Below, piece after piece: positions 48,188 to 58,735 of a stretch of DNA of 64,000 nt (position 1 is its first letter; each line of letters begins with the position of its first letter). The DNA lies in assembly GCA_030765045.1 (NCBI GenBank), contig CM060969.1, positions 42,511,216 through 42,575,215 of the forward strand, given 5' to 3'. The notes below the pieces were generated by a model, which was given only the letters and a program-made list of their open reading frames with translations, was not told the origin of the DNA and did not search any database. Origin of the DNA: Tenodera sinensis (Eukaryota > Arthropoda > Insecta > Mantodea > Mantidae). The position numbers and the translations under genes were made by a program.

Positions 48188-48387
48188 TGACACAAAATTT
48201 AATGGTGGATGGCTCAACACAAAATCCAATCAGAGGTTTGCCGCGCCTTGTGTGTTGTATAAATAAACACACTGTACAATTACGCTGCGAAGTCGGTGAT
48301 ATAGATATAATTTGGGCCCAAAAGCTTATTTCGACAACAGAAAAGAGAATAGAATAGTCATCAGTCGGCATTAAATTTTGAGTCTGA
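48188..48387. mobile_element. MITE family M, copy 3 (200 bp)
   Basis: Left TGACACAAAATTTAATGGTGGATG and right GCATTAAATTTTGAGTCTGA are inverted copies and match the termini at 20802-20949 and 22491-22657. No clear target duplication. Confidence 0.6.
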
Positions 48388-49039
48388 CCCTGCTACAGGA
48401 GAATCTGTTTCACAACACAAAACCACAGCATAAAAAAATGACATGAGTTTCTCACAATTCTACACATCCGCTCGGAAGAAGTGAGGTTATGTTTCCCATT
48501 AGGAACAACACGCACTTGTGGCGCCTCACTAGCGGCAAATTGCGGTAACAGGTAAAACAAGTGCAGTAAAGATAAGCCGCAGTTACGAAGTGGCAGATAC
48601 AGGATTCACGCACCCCATGACACTCCATTATGACTTACCCTCAATGCAGGATACACGGGGTTTACAACAACAAAGGAAGTGAAGCGCAAAGAGGAGAGTA
48701 ATTTAGGGAATTTGCAATTTTAAAATACCTTCCCCCACCTCTCATTGCCAGTTTTTGTCTCGCTCTTTCCCTTCCCTTGCCTGGCTGGGATAAGAGCAGT
48801 CGGATGAAGAGGGAGAGGCACGATATATGGCTTTGTTAGCTGCTATGTAATGCAGCCGGGCGATAAATTCCTTCTTGCGACTCTGTACTAGCGTCTTACT
48901 TGGGTGAGATTTCTCTTCCAGCTTCCTGCATTCTGGATCCACAGGTCATTCTCCCGAGTATACGGTACGCGCGTACTTACCTCCAATAAATATGTATAAT
49001 GAGCACCACCACAATGTTTACAATTTTAGTAACTGAAAT
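48388..49039. other. Unassigned DNA with a donor-like site
   Basis: A 12-bp perfect palindrome GTACGCGCGTAC (48965-48976) overlaps a minus-strand splice-donor consensus GGAG|GTAAGT (48984-48975). No exon with recognised content was found beside it. Confidence 0.35.
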
Positions 49040-49440
49040 ACCCGGCGTTGCCCGTGGTTTGACGAAGTATTCCTAAAGCTTTCGAACTTAGGTTACACTT
49101 GCACAAGAGAATAAAAAATAAAATAAATAAAAATACCGGGAAGACCTTGTGTTGAACCACCACAAATACCACAGGAAGAAAAGCAACTAGAGAAAACCGT
49201 GTGAATGTAATGCGATGCATTCATATTTCAAACAAGGTAAAGAAAATTCTTCTTTATAGAAGTGGGAGTAGAGTAGTCTCGTAAAAGAAAAGAGAGTAGA
49301 GTAAACCGTATGGATGAAATAGGTTGCATTTCTATTTCAATCATAGAAAAGTGTATGAATTTATGTTGAAGGGCAAGTAGAGAAGCACATGTGAATGTGT
49401 TACTTAAAAAAGCGAGTAGAGAAAACCACATGAATGTTGC
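49040..49440 (-). repeat. Repeat cluster with five copies of a family A-like terminal motif
   Basis: Starts at about 49186, 49266, 49293, 49375 and 49413 each resemble GAGTAGAGAAARCCATGTGAATG, the reversed 5' end of family A. Spacing ranges from about 27 to 82 bases. The cluster follows CCCGGCGTTGCCCGTGG at 49041-49057, a word I recall as widespread in animal repeats. Confidence 0.5.
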
Positions 49441-49551
49441 ATAGTAAAATAGATAGCATAAAAAACTCAATGAAAAACATTTAGATTTGCCAATTTCATG
49501 GCATTCGGATGAATGGTATAGCAAGTAGCCCATAAGGAACAAACTAACAAG

Positions 49552-49555
49552 AGCG

Positions 49556-49640
<85 letters not shown>
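49552..49640. repeat. Compound (GC)n(AC)n microsatellite
   Basis: A short GC run is followed by about 38 AC units with two interruptions. The poly-CV frame on the minus strand is an artefact. Confidence 0.97.
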
Positions 49641-49642
<2 letters not shown>

Positions 49643-50879
49643 GCACATATAGGACATAAGAGGAATATTAATGAGTTTTTTTAGCAAACTGCAGTTTTTC
49701 TTATAAACGGGCAGGTAATTTTTGTATCAACGTTTTCTTCCTTTAACCTTTGTTGAGCCAACACCTAACTGCAGGGCATCAGTGTCTGTAACCCTAGACA
49801 GGGGTCCTTAAATTAACATGGAAACAAAGAATAACACTAATGAAAGAAAGGAGATTAGAAGATGGACCCTGGGAACACAGAGAAGAGTGGAGAAAAATTA
49901 TATGTAGCCCCTAAATTACAGTAAGATGCCACAGATATTGGAAACCTGGAATGAAATAAATGAGGAATATGTAAACATCTGCAATAAATAATTTCATGCC
50001 TTAACACAATGCATAATGTCATAAGCCTGAGTTACAACCACTAACAGGCAGTGTAAAATATTGTCATGAGATCATTAGCAAGCTTCATGTTAAGGAAAGA
50101 CAATTAGGATAATATAGTGTAGAGAAATCAATTAGCTCGCGGTACCTGGAACTCAGTAAAGAGTCAAGCTGTAGCAAAGGCACAGAGAAAACTAAAAATT
50201 ACAGAGATAATGAAATTCTCCTAAGTTTAGCATGGCACATAGCAACAACCGCAGTACAGATACGTATTACCAGACTAAGAGTTGGTAATATGTGAGGAGT
50301 AATACCTGTAGGCGAAACTTAAGTTAACAAAAGAGGGTGTATTACTAAAATTGCGTCTTTTCTTGTCATATATTTACAATAGCTTAGAAGTGTTTACTCT
50401 GACGTTTATTGGAAAATAGTAGCGCCCAAAGACCGCGCTCGAGTTATATGGATATAGCGCTAGCTTCAGCTTCACATTTCAGCGAAATAACGCCAACATA
50501 CACTTCACATTATTGCGGGAACATTTACTTTTAAACCGCAAAGATAGAATACATCACAAGTTAGCAGACATAATTGAATGGTACAAGTTAGCGTGATAGA
50601 CCATTATTAGATATGATAGTGCTGCTGCTGAAAGGGTTAGTTACGTAATCAATAATCGATTTTAAATCGTGTTGTTTTTATTGAAGCACTAAAGCATATA
50701 ACATAAATTTACATAAATTAAAAGCTATGTAAATTACGTAAGGACTGTATATGCTATACAACTAGAAGCATTTATTCGTCAGTGAAGAATAGGTGTGTAC
50801 AAGCGTATGATTACGAAACTCTCCGCAAGTTTTAAAAAAAGTCGATATAAATCAGCTTTATTACGTAATATACCCTAGA
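49641..50879. other. Unassigned DNA
   Basis: No gene recognised. GAAGATGGACCCTGGGAACACAGAG near 49857-49881 translates to a tryptophan-containing charged peptide, but nothing supports a call. Confidence 0.35.
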
Positions 50880-50929
50880 ATAATCTCCTTCAGAAAGTCT
50901 TCTTGCTCTTGAGATGCGCTGAGAGTTAC

Positions 50930-51338
50930 AGAGAACAAATATTTCAGACTTCCAAACATGATTTACATCTTCTGCTTCTCTTCTTCTACAATCATATTAA
51001 ATGAAACAGGTGATAAACTGCAACGTTGTTTGAATCCCTGATTTCTTTTAATTTCTTCTCTTAACTTTCCATTTATTTCAATAACCATTCTATCGTTTAC
51101 GAACAAACTGTGTATGATTTTAATCAGATGCTTTGTGTAACCTAGTGTTTTTTATATGTGCCATAATTTATCCTGTTGTACTCGGTCGAAGGCCTTCTCA
51201 AATTCCACGAAGACAAAGTTAGTCTTCAAATTAAATTCTATTCCCTTTTCTATCATTTGCTTTAGGATAAATACACTGTCAGCACATGACCTTCCTTTTC
51301 TAACACACTATTCTCTTCCATAATTTTAGTTGTCATAT
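50930..51338 (-). pseudogene. LINE reverse transcriptase fragment
   Basis: Minus-strand translation gives GRSCADSVFILKQMIEKG, then FVEFEKAFDRVQQDKLW, a GFKQRCSLSPVSFN segment (the usual GxxQGCxLSPxLFN motif with changes) and decay beyond. These are reverse transcriptase fingers/palm motifs of RTE/L1-type LINEs, in correct order. One stop lies after the KLW box, and the catalytic FADD part was not found. It is adjacent to, and was probably cut by, the younger LINE insertion at 51348-51830. Confidence 0.75.
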
Positions 51339-51347
51339 TTTTAATCG

Positions 51348-51830
51348 TGCAAGTGAGTGAGTGAGTGAGTGAGTGAGTGAGTGAGTGAGTGAGTCAGCTA
51401 GGTCATTTAGGCGAAAAGTCAAAATATTTGAAGTCTAAAAGACTCAACTTATGTACTAAAGGACTAAAGTTAAAACACAAAAGTAAAACGGTAAGCAGTT
51501 GAAATGTTAAAAAGTGAATGTTAAAACAGTTGAAACATTAACAAGTGAATGTGTAGAAAAGTAAGTGGATAAAAGTGAAACGGTTAAAAAACCTTACAAA
51601 CGTTTAAGACAATACAAAGACCAATTCATATGCTAAAACTAGAAAATGAAGAGTCCAAGAATAAAACACAGGTTAAACTTTTTTCGCGAACCCAATTTCG
51701 GCGACGAAACGCAGCACCTTATCTACGGGTACCGGTTCGCCGCCCAGAATGGACCGCAGAGTATAACCCAGGCCAAGGGATTGGCGCTCCCACTCATATC
51801 GCGGGCAACAAATCAAAACGTGCTACACGG
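51348..51830 (-). mobile_element. 5'-truncated LINE insertion with 9-bp target duplication and (TCAC)n tail
   Basis: Flanked by TTTTAATCG at 51339-51347 and 51831-51839. On the minus strand the 5' part encodes the last 48 codons or so of a LINE ORF (HVLICCPRYEWERQSL, then ILGGEPVPVDKVLRFVAEIG) ending in TAA. A 3' UTR with a repeated CACTTGTTAATG/CACTTTTTAACATTTC-type unit follows, then a (TCAC)n tail and a few bases. The HVLxxCPRYExER pattern is the Cys/His end region of R1-type LINEs. The insertion is 483 bp. Confidence 0.75.
51353..51394. repeat. (GTGA)n microsatellite, LINE 3' tail
   Basis: Ten units. On the minus strand this is a TCAC tail at the 3' end of the truncated LINE. Confidence 0.95.
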
Positions 51831-51839
51831 TTTTAATCG

Positions 51840-54304
51840 ATACATATATCGTGCATATACTTTATAGATAGTATTTAATATACGTATAATTCTATAATTA
51901 TCACAATCAGTTCTTGAAAATAGAGACTACTTTTGTTATGATTTACATTTAGTGCCTATTTTGACTCTGGCGTTTTGTCCTCCAAAAGAAACAAAAATGT
52001 GACGCTATACTAGTGAAACAATGCAGTCCACACATGACAAAGCAACGGAAACTGGCCAGCCTACATAAAAATGTTGGTCACTGACGAATGAGAGATTGTG
52101 ACAGGTTCGGGAGGGGGTTGTGTTTCGTCATGTACCGACCGGGCACTTTGTTTTTGTCGCCATTAGTTCGATTACATGACAGTTTCGAGAGGGCGGATCG
52201 ACCCAACGGGCCTGTCCCGCGGGATCGTGTTGGCTAGGCCTCGTATATTTTGATATAAACACCACCACGAGCGGTGCATGATGGGTAAAAACATCTGTAA
52301 CTGGCTGCATTGTGTACATGGAACACCGCCATCCGTTTTCAGCGTTATTCTTATTTTTTCTCACGCTTCAGCCTGCCAACACTAGAGCACAGTGGATGCT
52401 GCATAACGTGATGCCAGAGCTTGTCATATCAGTCAATAACCCAGTTCGCATTGATGACGTGGCTTCATCAATATCAGAATGCAAGACTTACTTTGCTAGG
52501 ATTTTTCTCAAAGTTAGAGGCAATCAAATACAATGATCCTTAATTCACATTAATTACTTACTAAAACACTCTTAGTAGGAGAACCTAAAGCTCGATCGTG
52601 TAAGTAATGGTTACTACGTACATATGTAAAAAAAAAATTCTTCTCCTCCTACATTTCTCAATTTTTCCTCTTCAATCTCTCTCACAAGGTGAAACAAAAA
52701 TAGGGGATTTTATCAAAATTAGTCTCGGACCTCAATAACAAAAATGGGCATAAGCCCCTTTAAAAAGGGTAAAGGATATACATGGAGGGGGAAACCTCGT
52801 GCACCTCGACCTATGCAGATCTATTATGGCTAACACCCCAGGAGGCAGGGATGAGTGAGGGTGTCACAAGGTCGCAGCTAGATGGGTCACAGAGACGTGC
52901 AGAAGTTCCTAACAAGTGCTGAGATCCCTTGATTCCAGGCTACGCTGAGTAGCCACGACCGTGGGTCCGGTATTGCACAAGCGTCCCACACCGACAGAGG
53001 ACAAGGCCTCCCAACATCACCTAGCGCCGAGAACGGCGTTACCCCCACCATCAATTTACATGACGTTACTGGTGCTGATTCTAGCAAGGTCATTCACCAC
53101 GAATAAAAATGCATCACTAGTAAATAATGTATGGCTCCTACGGTTTCAAAGTTAACATAGAGCAGCAAACTAATTGTACATGTCTTCATGAAGCAAAAGG
53201 AAGGAATTAATGAAGATATGGTACAATGTTTAACCACGATTGATTGTCCCATGCATGCCATCGATCAGTCACCGGTCTGGTAAGCAATTCACTTCGTAGC
53301 TGTCATCAAGATTTTCACATTGACGCGCCAATTATGCCTATGTATTACTTACAATCAGTCTAACCTTACCTTCTCTCCGCACTGCCTTACCCATGAATCC
53401 CACAAGCAATATTACATCAGACGATTGTGAAACATCCATATAACTGAGTTGTCTGACTCTGGAACTTAGCCTATATTATTTCATAGTAACCTGTTCTGTA
53501 GTTCTTCATTAAAAGGGTTTAACATCCAAGTTAAAAATATTTCATTTATTTCCCGGGTAGCCCATTTGTCAGGTTGGTCCAAATAAAAAAAAAAAAATAT
53601 CAGAAAATAGATTTCCATTACAGCTTTGTTTTATTGTAAATAATGGATCCTGCTTTGCATTAGATAACACTAACGATTCATTATATTAGGATTTACAATT
53701 TATATACTAACTGCTAAAATTCTCAGTGGAATTATTTCAAATGGAAGTCTTGGAAGTAAATAATATTACACTGCAATATTTTGGAAATCATTTTTAAAAC
53801 AAGCTGCAGCTGAAAAGGGAACTTAAGGATAATGTTAGCTATAAAAAGCGTTTTATCTGTGTTTTCTTTTCACGGTAAAGGATTCTGTAATTTAATGAAA
53901 AACACTACTGATGTTTCGAGTAAAATAGGTATGGAATAAATGATCAGCAATAGAAGTGAACAAATCTACCGGATGTTATCTACAAAATTTAATCAAATGT
54001 TCTGTATTGCAATACTGAAGCTATCAGGGTAAACGAGTATCAAAATAACCGATGCATTTCAGTATCCGTTTATCTTCAAGAACCCTGAACACCGTGTTTG
54101 TATATTGCACTAGAGTATGATCACTTCGTATGCACACTTGCAAAAACGAAAACTTCGGATAATGATTCCCTGAGTATGCAAAACTGGTGCAAATTTATTC
54201 CTTTGGACTTATTAGTGGCATTCAAAAAATGTACTAATCCTATCAAGAAGAAATATCAATTTAACAGTCATTGTTATTTTAATTCTCTGAACCCGCTATA
54301 AAAA
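51840..54304. other. Unassigned DNA with a GC-rich section
   Basis: 52090-52290 and 52790-53100 are GC-richer than the rest and do not repeat within the window. Overlapping frames on both strands (52128-53155) lack recognised motifs. Confidence 0.35.
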
Positions 54305-55055
54305 TCTGATGTGTTGCACTCGCATGACTTTCTCTACTCTTGTACGAACTATTCCTACAAACACTTATTCTTCTATCTACTTCACCTTAATCGAAATATA
54401 GAAATTATCTTGGTGCTAATTTTCTTGCAAGGGGAATACAGTATTATGCGATAGCCAAATGTTTTAAGAGTGGTCGCTATATTATGACAAATTCCGTTCT
54501 CTTTGCATGAGCAAGGAATAAAAAATGAATAACGACCTCTCATTTGAAAACGTCTACAGGTGTTGCAAAATTCATTTTTTGACGAGATCTACATTTTTGT
54601 ATAGTAAGATTTTATCTGTCTCTTACGGTTTACCAGTTATACAAAAGTCATCAATAGTAAAAGGACTAAATGGGCTATAGCCAGAAAATTCAAAATATAC
54701 GTCATTTTCCATAAAAATATTTCGAAAATATAGCATTTTAATCAAAATCATTAGAGTAATTTTGTAGAAAATCAAAATTTTTGAAAAATTTGTCATGTAA
54801 AGGGTACGTTAGGGTGGAGGAATTTCCTTCAAAATATTCGTGCCGCATCCTTGAAAGATGTTAAACTTAAATACCATCTTTGGTTTTTAACCAACTTTTC
54901 GTTTTTGAGTTATCCTGTCCGCAGACTGACAAACACAGAGGGACCTTTTTCTAAAAATGCATTTCTTGGTTTCAGGGGGCCTCAAAACCTATTTCCGGGC
55001 ATTTCCGGCTTCGAGTATAATTCTTCCCCTACTTACTATACGTAGTAGAGAAAGT
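54305..55055 (+). mobile_element. Family A element, copy A14, full length (751 bp)
   Basis: It starts TCTGATGTGTTGCACTCGCATGACTTTCTCTACTCTTG and ends TTACTATACGTAGTAGAGAAAGT. The inverted-repeat motif is perfect at both ends, the 3' hairpin TACTA-TACG-TAGTA is intact, and AAAAA flanks both sides. It is the clearest example of the family's terminal structure. A central block is shortened. Confidence 0.92.
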
Positions 55056-55886
55056 AAAAATGTTCAGAGAAGCACAGAATGGTAGGAGTTTGAGCTAAGA
55101 TCAACTTTGGGTCTTGTACTGAGATCTTTGTACATTTAATGTGCCTAAATACACCCTTCATCATTAAAAATAATAATACAGAAGTTAACTCACCCTTTTC
55201 GGAAGGATGAACTAAGAAATTAATTTAAAAAGCCGAGATGGCTTTCTGTTCCAAATGAAGGCGCTTAATCAAACAAGTTTTCCCGCTCCTCGCAGTGCCA
55301 CTATCGGTTCCCGTCCGTTCCACCAGCAACTTACGGCAAGACGGCGCGGCGGCTGTAAATTATTGCATATTAATCTCTTTACTGCAGTATTAGTTACGTT
55401 AATTATACAGGCTCGGCACCACCAGCCATATTGAAGGAAAAGTAGGCTGGGGTAGAAGAGGGAAAGGGAGGCATTGCCGAGAGGGAGTAGAACGGAAGAA
55501 GTCAGAATAACACACACAAACGCACACACCCACACACACAAGGCACTCATAATTACGCCACCATTCATTAATTCTGGTAAGGATGAATTAGACTTATTAT
55601 GAGAAAAGGGGTTGGAATACTAGAAGGATGAGTAGGGGAAAAAATGGTGTGGGAATAAGAGACTCGTAAACTTCGCATTTGATGTAGGGTGGCAATGAAA
55701 TCCGCAGTTTTAAGGCTGTAAGCCACCATTATCCAACTGTGGTAACATAATATACGCAATGTAATGCATTAGAATTTCGATTATGGTAACGATTATGAGG
55801 ATGACGACATCTTATGTACCCTTTATTTATGGTGTTATTGCAATGGAAAACAAATAGCTACAAGAAACATATCCCAAAGACATGTA
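55056..55886. other. Apparently unique DNA
   Basis: 55270-55420 combines a GC-rich block (GACGGCGCGGCGGC) with TAAATTATTGCATATTAATC, a cluster of homeodomain/POU-like sites, and is not repeated in the window. It could be a conserved noncoding element (inference). No coding motif was recognised in the minus-strand frame 55269-55568. Confidence 0.35.
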
Positions 55887-56107
55887 ATCTATTGCACTTA
55901 AACTATTCTTACAAACGGGTATTTCTGTATCTACTTCATACATCATACATTTGCAAAAATTATTTTATTGTTAATTTGCTTGTAGGTATAAGGCCTACAA
56001 GGGAATTCAGTAGGCCCCGAGTCATATGCTTTAATAGCTGTTCGCTATGTGATGGCTTTGAAATTGAGGTTCTTTGCATGTCCAAGAGATAAAGAATGAC
56101 ATTGCGA

Positions 56108-56625
56108 TGCCGGGCGCGGTGCAAAACAAATGACGTGCAGGGTAAGCTACTTCAAACCACACACCAGGCTCACGAGCAAACAAAGGCACCCCAGGTTAGG
56201 CTGCCTCGCACGACTGTTGGTGTGTACATGACTAACAATCAGAGTGGCATAGTTTCCTCTGGAGCTTTCGAGAAAGATCTGCCTACGTCATCGTCGGCGT
56301 GTTTCAAGGAGTTCGCGAAAAGTCCCTGTGACGTCATCCCTGCCATACAAGGAGGCGAGAAAACAGCAGAGTGAGACTTGGAGTTACAAACACGAGTTGG
56401 TCAGTGGGTCACTGAGCGCGAGACAGCTGTGTGTGGTACGTAAAGAAGATGAGAGAGATGTGAAGAAAGACAGTGAAAGGACTGAGTCAGAGTCATAAGA
56501 AGAAACAGTTGCGAGTTGTGATATCACGAAAGACAAAAGATGGTGTTAACGTCAGAAAAAGAGAGCTTTGTGTTTACGCAACATTTTGAAGGAGAATGAA
56601 GTGTAACCGGACTGATTTTGTCACA
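56108..56625 (+). mobile_element. LTR family 2, copy 3
   Basis: It begins near TGCCGGGCGCGGTGCAAAAC and ends CTGATTTTGTCACA, matching copies 1 and 2 along its length (GACTAACAATC, AAAGATCTGCCTACGTCATCG, CCTGTGACGTCATCC, GACAGTGAAAGGACTGAG). The 5' edge is approximate and the duplication is not recognisable. The 92-codon frame 56096-56374 is LTR-derived. Confidence 0.72.
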
Positions 56626-56636
56626 ATAGTTTGTTT

Positions 56637-56849
56637 CTTAACGACACTATCAATTGTCAGGATCACATCAGTGCCTTTGGTGTGCTGGAATTTCGTCCAG
56701 CAAGTGTTCTATTACATCCCAGTAAATCTATTGACATGGGGTGGTCGCTTTCGAGCACACTTAAAAACATTGGTCTATGCTAGGTTCGAACCCGCGACCT
56801 TGGAACCACGTACCAGCGTCTAACCAACAGAGCCATTCAGACCGACCTG
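56637..56849 (-). mobile_element. SINE family B copy
   Basis: On the minus strand: GTCTGAATGGCTCTGTTGGTTAGACGCTGG (A-box region), CGCGGGTTCGAACC (B box), then the family body GACCACCCCATGTCAATAGATTTACTGGG and the end GATAGTGTCGTTAAG. It is a tRNA-like head, not a tRNA gene. It abuts the LTR end at 56625. Confidence 0.8.
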
Positions 56850-57189
56850 TTTGAGAAAAGTATTGGAAAATTCAAATAAATATCAAAGAATTATTAGTAA
56901 GGTTTGTCTACCTCCTACGGTTTACCAGTTACGTAAAAGCCCTTAAAATGAAGAGGATATTCCAAGAAATGTCAACATAAACATTTCATTTAGAACGAAA
57001 ATATGTTTAAAAATCTAGCATTTTAATGTAAGTCGTTAGAGCCAGTTTTGAGAAAATTAAAATTTTCGGAAACTTTTCCATATAAAGGGGAGTCTGGGGT
57101 GGAGGATTTTCTCGAATATCTTCATCTCACACCCTTGCAAGTTACTGCACTTAAAAAAAGTTTGGTATTTAATCGAAAAGTATAAAGAA

Positions 57190-57470
57190 ACGTAAAGTCA
57201 GTTAAATACCAAACTTGGTATAGAATTTAACATCCTCCAATAACACGACTGGAAGTTTTACAACAAAATCCTCCCACGCCAGACAACCTTTCGCATTGAT
57301 TATTTTTTAACAAATTGATTTTTTCAAAATTAGCTCTACCCTGGTAGCATACGTTTAAATATTTGCATGCCAAATGTATAACACGTATCCTTTTTTTCAA
57401 ATAGGAAGTTGTTATTCGTTATTTTTGTCTCTCACCTATGCAAAGCCATCAGAAACAAAAGTTCAATTGG
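57190..57470 (-). mobile_element. Family A fragment A16
   Basis: GTTAAATACCAAACTTGG, CAACAAAATCCTCCCACGCC and TTTTTCAAAATTAGCTCTACC follow reversed family order. It lies about 45 bases after the end of A15 and points the other way. Confidence 0.55.
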
Positions 57471-57768
57471 TAAAAAGAGGAATTTTTAATTTAAAAATTC
57501 ATAACTTTTAAATAGTCAGTTTACTTAGTATAATTGAGGTTCAAATCATTGTACATGCTCACGAGAATATATATATTTATGGAAGCCACAGAATTTTAAA
57601 TTTTGATTTTTTATGGTTACCCCAAAAATATGTTTAAGTATCGGTAGTGTAAATATTTTTAGGTTATTACGCCAATCATTAGGAAAACATTTTTAAAAAT
57701 TCTGGCTAAAAATATAGATTTTTACTCCCAACGTGAACATTCATCTTACACTTAATTATGACAAAAAA
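57471..57768. other. Unassigned AT-rich DNA
   Basis: Weak resemblance of TTTTTAAAAATTCTGGCTAAAAATA to a stretch near 60745; not enough to define a repeat. Confidence 0.35.
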
Positions 57769-58408
57769 TCCGATGTGTTGCACTCACATGACTTTCTCTA
57801 CTCTTGTACTAACCATTCTTACAAATCCTTATACCTCTATCTTCTTCGTGTTAGTTAAGATAAACATTTGTACAGATTATCTTATTGCTTATTTCCTTGT
57901 AGGTGCAGGGTGAATGTTACAGCAGGCTTTGTGTGGTACCTAGTCAAATATTTTAAAGCTTTGAGATTCCGTTCTCTTTGCACACTTAACATATAAAAAA
58001 ACAAGGAATATCTCCGAAATGATTCACCCTATAAGAAAATTTATTTAGACAGAGATTGCGTATTTTAGCAAATCTACATTTTTTTGTATAGTACGATTTG
58101 GTCTATCTCTAACGGTTTACCAGTTATGCAAAAGTCGTCTAGAGTAAATAGGACTACAGAAGCTATAGCCAGAAAATTCAAGATATACATTTCATTTGTT
58201 GTAAAATATCTCAAACATATGACATTTTAATCAAAATCGTTAGAGCCATTTTCAAGAAAATAAAAAATTTTCCATGTAAAGGGTAGTTTAGGGTGAGGCG
58301 ATTTTCTTCAAAATCTTCGTGTCGCATCCTTGAAAGATATTAAACTTAAATACCAACTTTGGTTTTTAACCGACGTTTCGTTTTTGAGTTATGCTGTCCA
58401 CAGACTCC

Positions 58409-58452
<44 letters not shown>

Positions 58453-58597
58453 GACAGACAGAGACAGACAGGGACAGACAGAGACAGACAGAGACAGACA
58501 GAGGACAGAGACAGACAGAGATAAGACAGAGACAGACAGAGACAAGACAGAGACAGGCAAAGACAGGCAGAGACAGACAGAGACAGACAGACAGACA

Positions 58598-58632
<35 letters not shown>

Positions 58633-58735
58633 TTTTCTAAAAATGCTTTTTTTTTATTCAGGGGATCTCAAAATAAACATTTCCGGTGAAATCTCGACAT
58701 CGATTTTTTGGGTGGAATACATCAGTAGAGAAAGT
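57769..58735 (+). mobile_element. Family A element, copy A17, longest copy (967 bp)
   Basis: It starts TCCGATGTGTTGCACTCACATGACTTTCTCTACTCTTG and ends ATCAGTAGAGAAAGT, flanked on both sides by AAAAA. Compared with A12 and A10 the extra length is the expanded (GACA)n(CA)n array at the internal simple-repeat site. The 3' hairpin has been shortened to ATCAGTAG. Confidence 0.92.
58410..58630. repeat. (GACA)n/(CAGAGA)n/(CA)n compound microsatellite
   Basis: GACA units are interspersed with GAGACAGACA variants and end in about 14 CA units. It yields several overlapping frames on both strands, all artefacts. Confidence 0.97.

Larger units (their letters stand above)
55887..57145 (+). mobile_element. 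Family A copy A15, split by an LTR and a SINE
   Basis: The left part (55887-56107) has TTGCACTTAAACTATTCTTACAAACGG and GGTTCTTTGCATGTCCAAGAG. The right part (56850-57145) resumes with TTTGAGAAAAGTATTGG, CTCCTACGGTTTACCAG and AAAGGGGAGTCTGGGGTGG in family order. The inserted block in between is LTR family 2 copy 3 followed by SINE B. Both termini are eroded. Confidence 0.7.

Noticed and set aside
47817..48371. 184-codon minus-strand frame, longest in the window
   Set aside because: No recognised domain; it overlaps an inverted-repeat MITE and an opposite-strand frame, and its composition is not convincing for a gene.
49552..49640. CRISPR-like or satellite array
   Set aside because: Plain dinucleotide microsatellite; no spacer-repeat structure exists anywhere in the window.
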